64,000 nucleotides of DNA from Corella eumyota (GCA_963082875.1 OY720098.1:15996001-16060000), one strand, 5' to 3'; positions 18,600-31,307 are shown, counted from the stretch's first letter. Numbers and translations: made by a program. Notes: generated by a model from the sequence alone, not told the origin.

Positions 18600-19957
18600 A
18601 AACCCGGGAAATCCCCCTTCTCAGGAGTTAAGAATGACAAAAAGTTTTTAGCTTTTCCATTGTTCGGGTTCTCCGTTATTTTTAGTCAAAAAACATTTAA
18701 AAGAAAAAAAACTAAGCAAAAAAAACAATTTCAGAGACACAGGCAACCTTTACATGACATCGCCGATCACGTGATACCTCAATGGCGCCGCAAGTGGCCG
18801 TGTTTCGCGCGAAAATTCGCCGGTTGGTTGTCAATACCTCTGCTCTAAAACTGCACTTTTTTTGAAAAATTTAGGCTTGTTTTTAAAGATTTTTTTTTTA
18901 CAATTTTTTCTCAATCCTTACTTTATATTATCGTTATAACTTCACACTTGTTAATACACTTTTTTCATAGAGGGGTTCTAATGTAATTTCTAATTAAAAA
19001 TCCCCTCTGCTGCTAACTTTAACTCATTCCACTCACGAAGAAAACAAGATTTGTAAATTCTTGCCAGTTACACTGCAATATAATGACGCGGAAAGGCGTC
19101 CCGCTTTTAATTGGTCATTTTTCTCCGATTCGCCCGAAAAAAATGGCGACACATTTTTTGGCAACACTGCACCCTCTCTACTGCCACCCTGTGGAAGAAT
19201 CGAAAATTTTACCTTCGCAATTTATTTTATTATTACTTGACGGCGTTAATTGTGTTTCGTTTTTTTTTAATTTTTTGTTAATTTTGTTATATCCCGTTAA
19301 TTCCTTTTAGTATTAATGTTATTATTTTTTTCACGAGTTTACTATAGCCTGTAATGTAAATAACATAGCTTTAGAATTAACACTAATTATTACCACATTT
19401 CGAGTATCTTAATTTCTAGTTAAGCATTTTTTATACAATTTACTATTTAAAGGTGTCATTGTTTTTCAACAACATATTTAGTCAATCCTTATCTTTAACA
19501 CAGTCAACAAAATAGTGGTGCAACATTTTTTTGTTGATCAACAAAAAATCGGTGATATTTTTTTAAAAGTTTTCGTGATGCATTTTTGCTTTTTTTGACA
19601 ATCAGTGAATACACACCGAGCTTAATTTTATTTTTAAATGTCGTGCTACTTATTTTGCTTATTGGTTGAAAAGTCTAGTGCAACTATTAGGCATATTTCC
19701 TTCACGTGTTTTTCAGTTACGCTTAACTTAAAAAATTCGACATTTTGGTATTCCCTTTTTTATATTTTGTTGATATTTTTTGCTTTTATATTCTGTTATT
19801 TAGATGTACAAAATAAGTGATATTGTATTTAGCGTATATAGATCATGTAAAATTTAAAAGTAGATCGCCATTTTATTTCTAATTTAGTTTACTCACGTAT
19901 GTACTAATTTATAAATACACACGAACTAATATTAATGTTTTTTTGTGAATTGTACCT

Positions 19958-20120
19958 TCTGCTAAGCACCATTAAAACAGTTGGCTCGTTAAACACTTGG
20001 CGTTACTACGTGGGTTTGGTCCCCAATAACACCATGCGTAAGGTGCTTAGGAAAAGCGGCTAAACGCTATAGATGACCCATCATCACCTACAGCATGTAT
20101 ATATCCAAAGGTTGGCACCA
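19958..20120 (+). repeat. Possible tRNA-like repeat, single copy here
   Basis: TACGTGGGTTTGGTCCCCAA resembles a B-box and is flanked by GCTAAGCACC / GGTGCTTAGG, an inverted pair of about ten bases. It ends before a T-run. No other copy was seen in the window. Confidence 0.35.
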
Positions 20121-20345
20121 GACCGTTAACTCTTTTTTTTTTAATTTAGGTTTAATAAATGTTAGGAATTACCGCCTTTTAACCGTATAACATCATCAAA
20201 TGTAGTATTACACGTCCCTTTTAAGCTAAAGTCATAAGACTTTAATTTAATCGTTCTGATCATTTGCATCTTTTAACTTTCCTGTTTTCATTAACAGCCC
20301 CATCTAACAAATGGAACGGGTTTATCCCCTATTTTTTTTTTCTAG

Positions 20346-20436
20346 ATGAAAGCTGTTTTTGCTGCACAAGTGGAAAGAGCTCCATCTGTGGATGGATGTC
20401 TCTTTTCATTTACGGGATGGAGGAATCAGGTTCACG
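20346..20436 (+). other. Exon-like segment of unknown gene
   Basis: A long pyrimidine tract and CTAG precede an ATG-initiated open stretch of 30 codons plus one base (start MKAVFAAQVERAPSVDG), which ends at a good donor (GTAAGG). Composition is richer in G+C than the flanks. It could be a 5' exon of the next gene, an alternative kinase exon, or unrelated; the next gene has its own start codon at 21322. Confidence 0.3.
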
Positions 20437-21321
20437 GTAAGGTGGGAAAGGGTGGGCAAGAGAGTTTAAGGAACGTGTGAAAAAGTAAGTAAGGTAGGGT
20501 TGGTAGTCGGACGGCGGAAATTACGTCACAATCCATGTGTGCCACATTTTTAATGCCAGTTTTCGATAACTGCATGTTTTTTCTGTAAAATGTTTTTCTT
20601 AAGTTTAACTGCGATTTGATGCGGAAGGATAGTTTAAGTTAAATGTTAACGTTAACGGTTATTGACAACTTTAGTTACATTGCATTTAATTTCACTAATT
20701 AAAGTTAACGAAGTTAATGTATTGTGTAACGAATCACTATTCAACGAAGTTACTTTTTCAGTTAATTGTGCCCACCTATGTATATATTATGAAATTAAGA
20801 TCACCTTGCTGCCAAAGTAAACTAAATAGTGAATAACAAATGTTGCCTAAGTTTAGAAACACGGCAGACCTCCTACTTCGAGAAAAATAAATATAAATTG
20901 AACCTGGGTAAGAGAATTTTCTATATGTTTATTAAAAATCAGTTTTCTATTAAAAAAAACGCGTTTTATAGAGAATAAAAACGAGTTAACATAAGGATAA
21001 ATAAAAGAATAAAACTCTAGCAACACCGTGCTCTAGAATTAGTTACAACTCTTGTCTTGTATTTTGAATTGTTTACATTTTGCAAAAATAACACGTTTTG
21101 TTAAAGTGATAACACTTTGTTTATTCGGTAATATGACAGACTTCCTAATATTTTAAATATACAATTTAATAAGCTTTTCCTACATGTAGTCCTGTTTAAG
21201 TATACAGTACTATACGTTTAGCTCTAAGCCCTTTTTTGCTTAAGTTAACACTAGTTTTTATTTTGCAAACAGGTTTCAGAATGAAGTTTAACGGTAACGT
21301 GAATTATTAATAAATCGTGTC

Positions 21322-23857
21322 ATGAGATTTACTAATAGGTTGTGTTTGTGGGCGTGGCAGAACCATGCAGTTGATATTCATTTAAATTCAGCTTTGTGCT
21401 CTAACTTAAGTCTAAACAAACTTAGTTTGTTGGATTGTACGTTTAAACATTATTACAATGTAAATCAGAGGACCTCAACATCGTTAAAGTAAGTGAACAA
21501 AAATTTATTTATGAAAAGTTTGTTTTAATATAGGGTATAGTTTTAATTTTTTTTTTAGTTTAGAGTCTTAATAATAATATTAATAACAAAATAAATAGTA
21601 TATATAAATAATAATTGACAGGAAAAATTTGACAGGAAAAATTACAATTAATTTTGTTAGATTAGTCAATAATGATACAAAAATTATAAAAAAACGTTTC
21701 CTTGTTTTACTCTTTTTCAGAAAAATTAATATTACGAATAGTTGATATATCAGACGGACCAAATTTTAAAATATTTTTAAAAAAAATAATTTTAAAATAT
21801 AGTTGATATATCAGACGGACCAAAATAAAAAAAAAAAAAATATTTTAAAAGTTGATATATCAGACGGACCAAATTTAAAAAAAAAATTTTCTTTAAATTT
21901 AAAAAATAGATATATATGAATCATATAAAATCTTTTTATAGAAATCAGAAAAAAGAAAATGGTCCTTTTTCGGACCTGCTAAGTTACTGGAAAAATTTAA
22001 ATTTACCAACCATTACTCAAACAAATCCATCGGATCAATATCACAATTCATTAAATCATCAAAAGAATAATAATGACAGTTACCTACACAATGCACTTGT
22101 TATATACAACCACAAAAACATTGAAAGTTTATTAATGAAAATTGAAATGAATGAAAAAATTGATGTGACCTATTCATCAACAAATAAAGAATCAATTGAA
22201 AATGGATCTGGCAATAAGTTGGATAACATAAACAACAGTGATCTAAATGAATCAAAAAGTAAAATTTTTGTTTTTTTCAATTTTTTTAATTTGTGGAGTT
22301 AAAATATATTACTAGAAAAATTAAGGATTGTATTCATTTAATGGTCCCTACTTATTACTATAATGGTTCTTATAAAACCATTTATTAATTTTACAATTCT
22401 TTAAAAAATAACTTAATATATAGGCCTACTCTACTAACGATATATATACCCCGACCTTAACTCTATAATCCTTGTTTATTTAATAATGTAAACTATTTTT
22501 AAATTATTTTGAATACATATTGTTCTTGTTTAATTTTGGAGAAAAAGTACACAATAATGAAAAAAAAATTTATTTTAACTAAATTGGTATGTTAATTCAG
22601 AAATAACATTTGTAGTCATAATTTTTTTTTATAGGAACTAATAAAAATATTCAACCGGCCGATGAACCCAACCAAAAAATCCGAGTTTTATCTGAAAAAT
22701 TAAGAAATGAGGTAAAATGTAATTTTATTGTTAATACAATACAAATAATGAAATTAAATTTTTATGGTATTTTTAATAACAGCTTCCTCTTGCACTTAAT
22801 AAATGCAATCCCTGGCATGATTTTACGATTTACACCAAGCAAATTGAGTTATACTACACTGCCAAAAACTCAAAGACATATTCAATAAGGTAAAATTAAA
22901 AAAATAATTCAAATAAAATAAAAAATTCCTGAAACATAAAGAAATATTTTCGTTTTTCTAGAAATAGTAAAAAATGCTTTTATTAAGATAGCATTCCAAA
23001 AAAAATATTGGAAAAAAAATTTAAATAAAGTATGTTTTTCTTGTCAAGTGGATTACCATGGTATAAAAGGGTTCTAAGCTCTTTTCGTTGGGGTTACATG
23101 TTCTACTTAAATGAACCCTCTTTCGATTTGTTGAGTCTTTTAACTGATGAGGAACAGAGAGTGATTAATATTAGATGGAGAATATCGGGTTTTAATCCGT
23201 TCTGTTTGATATCGATTTATATTTTTAAAATGCCTGTTAATAAAAGGTAGGTTCGTTTAATATAGTAAAATAAATAAATTTTAATGTTCTTTGTATTTAT
23301 TTATTATTGATGTATAAAGAGGACTTTACAGCCAAAACATTAAGCAGCGTTTATTACCTAGAACTAGTTTAGAGTTACCCTTTGCAGTTTTTAAATATTA
23401 ATAATTATTGTACTGCTGATTGTTATATTGGATTAACAAAAGATTAAAAGCTCTTATAACATGACAGCAATAGGGTTTAAACCCAAGATCTTTTGTAGAT
23501 AATAATTGTTTTAATCATTATGCCACATTGTTGGTTGTTATTATGTTTTTGAATCGAGTATTTAATTATAAAATTTTTATTATACTTTCAGATATTATGA
23601 TTTTATGTCGACTTTTTATATTACAAAGAATGGAAAAGTGTGGAGACATGATATTAAAAAGGTAAAAACAACAATCAAAAATTTAAAAAATATCTATTTT
23701 TATCCGAAATATAAAAAATTAAAATTTTAACGTTTTTTATTAGATTAGAGAAATCTCAGATACTGTACCACTAGGTGCAAAACTAAAGGCTTTAAAAAAC
23801 AGAGGGCTTGCGACAGGAACTGCTATTGCAAATAAAACAACAATTTTTAAAAGCTAA
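21322..23857 (+). CDS. C6orf136: DUF2358 protein related to human C6orf136
   Basis: Function is not established. Exons: 21322-21488, 21942-22258, 22635-22711, 22783-22889, 23049-23246, 23592-23661, 23744-23857 (349 residues); every junction keeps frame. The N-terminus (MRFTNRLCLWAW) is basic and hydrophobic without acidic residues, like a mitochondrial presequence. A polar Asn/Ser-rich linker of about 110 residues follows. The last ~170 residues carry the DUF2358 domain: HDFTIYTKQIELYY, then INIRWRISGFNPF and YYDFMSTFYITKNGKVWRHD, matching the ARWRLTGLP region and end of C6orf136 as I remember it. The start codon chosen opens the only frame that joins exon 2. Next gene LSM2 starts 577 bases downstream on the same strand. 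Confidence 0.82.
21741..21870 (+). repeat. Three exact copies of a 20-mer in intron 1
   Basis: GTTGATATATCAGACGGACC occurs at 21741, 21802 and 21851, separated by A/T-rich spacers of 41 and 29 bases. The identity of the 20-mers beside degenerate spacers is unusual. Confidence 0.9.
23305..23538 (-). mobile_element. tRNA-derived SINE, family A (DUF2358 gene intron 5)
   Basis: Reverse copy with AGTTTAGAGTTACCCTTTGC core, GGGTTTAAACCCAAGATCTT at the B-box and TTATGCCACATTGTTGG at the head. Moderately degraded. Confidence 0.65.
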
Positions 23858-24070
23858 TTAAATTTAATGTTTACATATTGTTATTTTATTAGTAGCTACC
23901 TTTAAAACATCTGCAGAAATATAAAAAAATGTTTCTTTTTTGCACCATCTATTTGTTATTATGCTTCTATTACTTGACTATTGATTGTTGCTTGATTTAG
24001 CCCCAATATATCTATGTATGTTCCCCCTAATTACTTTGTACTCACGTTTTTTATTCTTTCAGTGTTTTAA

Positions 24071-24076
24071 AATAAA
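24071..24076 (+). terminator. Poly(A) signal, DUF2358 gene
   Basis: AATAAA 214 bases after the stop codon; the best placed candidate before the LSM2 start. Confidence 0.4.
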
Positions 24077-24433
24077 TTATGCTTAAATTGAATAGAGTTT
24101 TATGAGTCCATTGACATTGTGGTTAAAATTTAGGTGTTAGATTCTTGTACAGTATAATGGACAACAAATTAAAATTGAGAAATAGGTAACAGCAACTAAC
24201 AGCAAACAAATTTTGTTTATATAAAAAAATGCCTTGTTAAATCGAACTCTGTGTAAACAAAGTACCACAAAGGCTTTTAATTTTTTCTTTTCTCTTTAAG
24301 AATAAAAAATAAGACCTATTTTGTTGCCTAGACTTTAATCTTAAATTGGTCAAAAGTCTTGTTCAAAAAATCCCCGTTTAGTAACGCATGCGATTCGCAA
24401 GTTCAAATTTTTAAATTCAAATCAAGATTTAAG

Positions 24434-25410
24434 ATGGTAAGTATTATATTAAACAATATCTTTTGTTTAAAAGACTAACCACTACAAATAATTTTATAGT
24501 TGTTTTATTCGTTCTTCAAATCGTTGGTTGGAAAAGACGTCGTTGTTGAACTAAAGAATGATTTAAGTATTTGTGGAACCCTGCATTCAGTCGATCAATA
24601 TTTAAACATAAAGTTAGCTGACATAAGTGTAACAGATCCCGAAAAATATCCACATATGGTAAGCTTACAACTATAATAATCTGATATAAACTTTAAGTTT
24701 GCTTGTGAATTTGCTTGAATTTGCTTGAGAACAACTAATAAATTTATGCAAACACAAATAGGTTTTTTAATTTTTTATGTTTATCCCCTATTTGAAAGGG
24801 GTTCACTGAAAAACCTTGGCGTTAAGCATGATCTATTCTTAGGTTGCTTTTAGCAGTTAGCGATGTTATTAAATTTATGGCCCAATTTGGCCAATTAAAT
24901 TAAACAAAAGAGTGGCAGTGGGGATCGAACCAAGGACCTCCTGTAGTGAGGCAAAGTTTAGTTATTACTCACTGCTGATTAACAGAAAACCTATACCTGG
25001 CGTAATTGGGTCCTTAACCCCTTTTTTTGTTTGGGCTTAATTACTTTTTTTACATAGTTTAGTCTGATTTTTTAAGATAGGAACACTTGTAGTTTTTCGG
25101 TCTTTAAATGAACTTTTTTACTGTACGTTTTTTTGCCAAATTTTTTTAAATTTACAGTCTTTAATTTTTTGGTGGACTGTAAACTGTATTTGTTCAAAAA
25201 TATATGCACAAATATTTTAACGCAGTATATATATTTACCAAGGAAAAAATTTTAAATTTAATTTCTAAATAAAATATTTTTTAGCTTTCTGTAAAGAATT
25301 GTTTTATCCGTGGTTCAGTTGTAAGATACGTACAGTTACCTGCCGACGAAGTTGACACAACTTTACTGCAAGATGCTGCCAGAAAGGAAGCTGCACAAAG
25401 CAAACAATAA
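24434..25410 (+). CDS. LSM2: U6 snRNA-associated Sm-like protein LSm2
   Basis: Subunit of the LSm1-7 (cytoplasmic mRNA decay) and LSm2-8 (nuclear U6 snRNA) rings. Exons: 24434-24436, 24500-24658, 25285-25410, giving 95 residues, the usual LSM2 length. Seen: LFYSFFKSLVGKDVVVELKN, Sm1 motif with GTLHSVDQYLNIKL, Sm2 motif with CFIRGSVVRYVQLP, and a Lys/Gln end. The first coding exon holds only the ATG, which is followed directly by GTAAGT, so the second exon opens with codon 2 (TTG). A poly(A) signal AATAAA lies at 25687-25692. The gene converges on GNL1, with 464 bases between the two stop codons. Confidence 0.96.
24778..24968 (-). mobile_element. tRNA-derived SINE, family A, degraded (LSM2 intron 2)
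   Basis: Reverse B-box GTGGGGATCGAACCAAGGAC and CTCCTGTAGTGAGGC at the head end; the body is eroded. Confidence 0.55.
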
Positions 25411-25874
25411 AAAAACTCTTTTCGAATAACATTGATCGTTAACCACTGCTGAAAATGCAAGGTCAGAAAATGAGTTTCAAAATGCACAGCAGTTTCTTTC
25501 ATTTTGTTTTATCACTTTTTATTTTTATCGAGTAGCTTTTATTTTTTGTGCCATTTTTTTATTTCCTCGAACTATGTAGAAAAATCATATTATTAAATTC
25601 ACCACCCCACCTTATTTTAACACCAAAATAAGAATTCAGTTTAAACTTAAATTAAACACAGTATTGTTAATAATAGTTGCATATTAAATAAACACTGCAA
25701 CCTACCAAAATCAAACACAACAATTATGTTAGCAAAATTTTTAAATTATAAGCGACAATAATTTATTAAATTTAAATGCGAATTAGTTTTGTTTTAAAGT
25801 CCATTTTTTAATTACATTTGAAGTTCATTAAATTGGGATATTATTTTTCTCAAAAAAATAATTTTTCGATTTTT

Positions 25875-28800
25875 TTATCCGTCGCTGTCCTCACCCTCTA
25901 TTTCGAGGGCTGCAAAATGATTCGAAAACATCCCTTTACCTTCCTCCAAAGTGTCATCCGGATCATTCTCCTCCTCTGTGTCACTTTCTTCTTCCTCTTC
26001 ATCATCTTCCGAATACTCGGTTGTGGAGGTTGTCTCGGCAACCGAGTCAGAGCTGTAAAACTCCTCCAGATTTAATTTTCCGTCTTCGGTTCCATGAAAA
26101 TGACCAGTGGCTTGTAGTTTTAATAATCCAGTTGTGTCGGGATGATGAGCCCAGAATTCTACAAACAATCAAAATGTAATTAAAGAAAAAACCCTACACT
26201 TGAAATAACCAATTAAATTGTGAAAAAGGGTTATAGTTTTGAACTCATGCAAACATCTTCTATAAATGGTAAGGCATTACAGTCATAGCACCAAAAATGG
26301 CATGTTACTTCCTATAATACATTTTTATTAACCTTCCATACCCTAACCCTACTCTGAAAAATGCCCTTTTGGGCAAATACTGATGGTAACATATTATGCT
26401 TCTGCAGGAGAATGGGATTTAATGTATAAAAAAACATAATATACATACCTTGTTTATTAGTGTACCCAGGTGGTCGCATGTACATGCACAATCTTCCGTC
26501 TACAGCCATCCTTAATATTGAGTTTGCTGCTCTGTAGACATCAGGGCGAGCTGCTTTGGCGGTCATATATCTTCTTTGTAAGGCCCAAGCTAAGAAATTG
26601 AAATAAAAAAGAATAATGTAGAATGATTTTTTTTTAAATGTTGCTTTACCCTAGCCCCCTTGGGGTCGAATTTTGTTGTGGATGAAAGGGTTGGGGGGGG
26701 ATTTTGGGACCCAATTTTTAAAATTTTGACAAAAATAGAGGTGCTACTTCAAAAAGCCAGTTTTTCTTCAAAAAGCCAGTTTTGCTATTTCAAAAGCCAA
26801 TTTAAAAATTTTTTTTTGTATCCTGGCTATATTACCTTCACAAATGTCCCATGGTGTCCATTCAGTATCTTTACTAGAACTGAATGGGTGCTGAAGTTGC
26901 AAGATCTTTACAAGTGGAACTCTAGCAGCCAAATAACCAACCGGGGTGTAAGGCTCTTGGACCTGAGCTATCGGATAAATTCCACTTAAAATCTAAAAAA
27001 ATCAAAAACTTCTAAAAAAATCACAACAAAATTTGTTGTGAAAAAGGAAATCTTTAATATACACAATTCCTTTTGAATCTATAGAAGTATACTGCAAACA
27101 CAATATTTAATTTTTTAATAGGTTTGAAAAAAAAATAAAAATTAAGTACTACTGACCTGGAATTGCTTTGGGATTAAAGATGGAAAAACCAAACCTGGGG
27201 AGTCACAAAGTTTCACTGTTTTAGTTAAAAAATAAGTCTGGAAGTATTTTGTGTGGCCAGGAGTAACAGAGGTACTGACCACTTTGCGACCAATCAAGCC
27301 GTTCATCAGTGACGACTTACCAACATTCGGATGACCTTATCATAAAATATTTTCTGTTATAGATCTTAAAAAAATAAATTCTTGTGCTATTAAATTTTAA
27401 AATGTTAAGATTTTACCAACAAATCCAACCGTCAGAAGCCCATTTTCGAAAGGTTCGTAATTTCCTGTTACTGCCCCACTTTGCTGGGGTTCTAAGTTTT
27501 CTTGATTGGCATCTGTTATTAAAAAAATACTTTGAAAAAAACAAGTGAATTTTGCAAAAGTTAACCTATTCTATTTGCTAGTCAACTGTCTGCTATTTGG
27601 GTTGTAGTTTAAATGTCGTAATATGGTAACTTGCAACTTATATTTGTCTGAGTAATTTACTCGCACTGCAATTACTTTTTTTAAATGTTTTCTTTAAAAA
27701 CCTTTTAATTGGACAAACATATAAATATTATAAACTAAACTTTATTATATGGCATAGATTTATTCAGTCAAATTATAAGGAGAAAGAGTAATGTGTATTA
27801 GGATCATAATTTAAGTTGTTGTTACATGTTATTCAAGTTCTTTAAGATAATTGGTGGCCCTTTATTACAAACTTAATCTTACTACTTACCACCACTTGCT
27901 TTATTATGAGATGGTGAACTGTCGTTGCTCTGAAATCCTAAACTTTGCAGATCTTGATCAATTTTTGCAGCCCATGAAGATAAATCAACTAAAAAAATTG
28001 TGTTCAAATGTATTAAACAATGCAACCTAGTATACAAAACTAAAAACCTATGAACCAATACAAACTAATATATACCTTTGGTCCCACAAATTTTCTTGCA
28101 TATTTCATACAGTTCTTTTGGTCCAATTTGGGTGCTGTAGATTCTCTTTTTTGGCTTGTATCTTCTTTTGAGCTCTACATAACAAAATGTTTTACTTATT
28201 AAGGAAAAAATGCAAAAAAGAAATACACATTAAGGCAGTTTCATGATTTAAAACATGCCTTAAATAGTAAATATTTATATATAATTTTGCAGTTTAATAT
28301 CATACGGTCACAAACCCATTCAGTTTTCTGATTGTTATCACGTTTATTAAACATTAAATTAAAGTTTTTAATTTATACTTTGTGTTGGGTCGATTGTTCT
28401 GACATCTTGAGGAAAAGAGGTAAACCAAACAACATGAAGATGTGGGAACAATCTGAAAAAACACATTATTTTTTGCATTTGTGAAATTTAGGGAGCCTTT
28501 AATTACAACATTTGTATAGTATTGCAGATATTATGTAAACTGCCCTTTGATGTGGCAGAGAAAGTTTATTCCAATTTTAGCATATTTTATAGAAATTCAC
28601 TTAGTCTAATACATACAAAACTTTATAATTTATTTACTTTCAGTATCATACAAAATTAAAGCAATTAGCAATTAAATCACAATCTTGAAGTGTACATGCA
28701 CAAGTTTATGACATAATGTTAAAATACAAACTCTTTAAAGTATGAAGTCCATGCAGATATAACAGTGGCTGGTACTAGATCAATTTTGTTTAAAACTAGT

Positions 28801-30632
28801 AACATTGGTTTGTGTAAATCGTTCACAACATAATCATATAGCGCTGGAGAAAAATGTAACACCTAGAAAAATATTAAAATAGGCTTAATTTAAAGTTAAA
28901 TAGATAGTAAAATTAGATTCAAAAAAAATTAATCACCAAAAATTAACTATAGGTGTTCTAATTTTAATGTAAAATAATTTGTTTTAACAAGAAGAAATTT
29001 TTTTATTATATTTTAAAAAGATTTATTTTTATGTAATTGGACTTACTGGATGGCGAACATCTGTAACCATGACAACTATGTCACTCATTTCTAACACCCT
29101 CCATGCCTGCCTCCATGTCTGAAACATTTAAACGTCAAAGTGTTTAAAAAAATGCAAATAATAATATTACCATACCATTAGTGTGGTGTAGGTCCCGGGT
29201 TCAATCCCCACTGCTCTCATGCTGTAGCGCCTTTGAGTAAAGTGCTTTAAATGGTATAACCCCTGCTGGGCCAACACTTAATCAGCAGTTTTGTTATTGA
29301 GCAATTTTTATAATATATATATTTCAAACTGCCAAATACAACCCGAGAATGTTAATTTTGTATAGGTCATGAGGTCAAGCTTCCCACATCGAGCATATAT
29401 AAATATATAAACAAAATTATAAAAAACATACTTTACGAAAAAAAGATCTTAATTTTTTCTAATAACCACTTTTTTTAAACAAACCTCTAAATTGTGTTCG
29501 AAGTAGCTCAGATTTTTTCCACCAAATTCATGATAAATGTTTTTCAAGTATTTCTCAAAGTAAACTGCCTCTCTTTGTTCCACTTGGTCTTTTGACATCG
29601 TGTATTTCCACTGTGGCCTTTTCGGCATATCAAGCACTTAAAATAAAAAATAAATTTAAGAAGCCGCCCATAGACAGGGCAGGGAATCAAATAATATCAA
29701 TACACCTTAAGAAAGTCAAGTTTTATTTAATAAAACACCCAAAAATTGTTGAACAGTCGGTACCTGATCCGGGTCGATAAATTTCGTTGATGTCAACTTC
29801 CATTTGTTGCTCAACAACAAACTCGATCGGAAGAGTTTGAGATTCATGTTTTCTTTTCTCTATCTCAACTCGAGATTCGCGGAGAAAGTTTAGTCGGTAA
29901 CGGGTGGGATCGTATTCAGAATTGACTTCTAAAAATTTAAATTTTTAAGATTTTTTTAAAATTAAATAATTTTTTTTTACTATAAACAACTGCCCAATAA
30001 ACCCATAATAGTTAATAATATATTTTATTTTTTAAGGTGTTATATAAAGTTGTATTAATCGAGCTCTAAAACTTTTTTTATAAATGCAGACAAAAATACC
30101 TTTTTGTTGGTTTTTTCGAAGTTTGTCACTAACTGAATCTTGGCTAGTATCAGAATGCTCAGTTGAGTTATGAGATAACCTTGGCCATGTTGATTCAAGT
30201 ATGTGGTCCGAAGACCCTAAACACAGACCATAAGTTGAAAGCTTTAAAAACTTTTTTTTTAGTAATAAAAAAAAATAAAAAATTGCAACTTTGCTAACAG
30301 TGCACAGTAGGTACTGAGCATCTCAACATGGGGTCATAGGTTTGATTTTCATTGCTTTTGCGTAATAATGTCGTTGAGTTAAATGCTACAGTATTATCAT
30401 GCTGAACTTAAAACCAATTGCCAGGTCAATATGATAAGGGTTAGCAGTTGGCCTTTTCACATCAATAATAAAAGGTAATTGAAAAAACACATACCACAGT
30501 TTAAAAAAACAATGTTATTTTTAATAGTAAATGTTGTTTTAAGATGAATAAAGTCATTTTACCTTTCTTGTTGCGTTTAAATTGTAGTTGTTGCTTCTTT
30601 TGCTTTCCACTGTATGGTTTCTTTCTCGGCAT
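25875..30632 (-). CDS. GNL1: GNL1, circularly permuted GTPase
   Basis: YlqF/YawG-type GTPase with permuted G motifs, related to nucleolar ribosome-assembly GTPases. Fourteen exons, in coding order: 30632-30563, 30216-30100, 29928-29764, 29636-29485, 29118-29047, 28862-28732, 28452-28380, 28172-28076, 27988-27890, 27512-27417, 27335-27157, 26992-26836, 26589-26449, 26158-25875 (610 residues, close to human 607). Seen: MPRKKPYSGKQKKQQLQ start, SYFEHNLEVWRQ-type region, G4 NKID (217-220), then G1 GHPNVGKS (358-365) and G3 DSPG (402-405), so G4 precedes G1. The C-terminus has a long acidic run (EDDEEEEE) as in vertebrate GNL1. The exon 6 donor is weak (GTTTGT) but is fixed by the frame of exon 7. 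A poly(A) signal on this strand lies at 25762-25767. Confidence 0.95.
26732..26808. repeat. Short tandem repeat in a GNL1 intron
   Basis: Three imperfect units of CTTCAAAAAGCCAGTTTT, 20-27 bases each, just 3' (on the plus strand before) of exon 12. Confidence 0.7.
29168..29410 (+). mobile_element. tRNA-derived SINE, family A (GNL1 intron 4, antisense to gene)
   Basis: Forward copy: B-box GGGTTCAATCCCCACTGCTC, GTAGCGCCTTTGAGTAAAGT and GCCAACACTTAATCAGCAG. The A-box end is shortened. Confidence 0.75.
30298..30480 (+). mobile_element. tRNA-derived SINE, family A, degraded (GNL1 intron 1)
   Basis: Head remnant with GGGGTCATAGGTTTGATTTT and a poor body; no clear tail. Confidence 0.4.
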
Positions 30633-31307
30633 TGGCCAAAAAAATCAGAAAACGACAGAAATTTTTCTGTTTACGATTTTTTACTTAAACGATAAGTGCA
30701 AACAAACGTGTTAACACTTACGGGCAGTTTTAATTTTTGGTCAGTTAACTTTGTTAGTTTTCCTTTGTTGATTGAATAAGAATTAAATCCTAAAAATAAT
30801 ACTTTTGATTAAAAATAAAGCAATTTTGCAAAAATCATAAAAATATAACATTTGATTTAAAAGTTAAACATCTTTGCTGGGTTAAAAGAATATGGCTGCT
30901 ATGTAATCGATATGATTTTTTACAATCTTAAGTAAAACATAAAAAAAACAATAATCACTAGCAGTATCAATAAATTTTAAAACAAAAAACAGATATATAG
31001 ATTTATTAGTTCATGGATTGCACAGTATGTTAGGAATTAAAAAATATATTTTAAAATCAGTATAAAAGGAATGACTTGAAGAATTTACATTTTAAAATCA
31101 GTAAAAATATGACAAAGTGCATTTAAAGAATGTTACAGTATCATGTGAAGAATGCAGCAGTAACGGTGTAATAATAATCAAAACAAAAATTAAAAGATGT
31201 TAACAAGTAAATTTGCAATATTACTCAGTTTAATACCACAACAGTATGCCTACATTACATTTATTACAGTTTAGGCCAAAAGGATATGATGTAACACTTT
31301 TACATTT

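Larger units (their letters stand above)
18600..21321 (+). other. 3' UTR of the CDKL1-like gene and intergenic DNA
   Basis: The first part is expected to be kinase 3' UTR. Two exon-like segments stand out: 18735-18848, an open stretch after an AG with possible use as an alternative last kinase exon, and 20346-20436. A tRNA-like repeat lies at 19958-20120. The rest is AT-rich with no exon that I can support. Confidence 0.5.

Noticed and set aside
23857-24434. Operon linking the DUF2358 gene and LSM2
   Set aside because: Ascidian operons usually have very short gaps; here 576 bases with a poly(A) signal separate the genes, so separate units are simpler.
26660-26989. Plus-strand 109-codon open frame
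   Set aside because: It is antisense to GNL1 exon 12 and its intron; the minus strand carries the conserved GTPase sequence.
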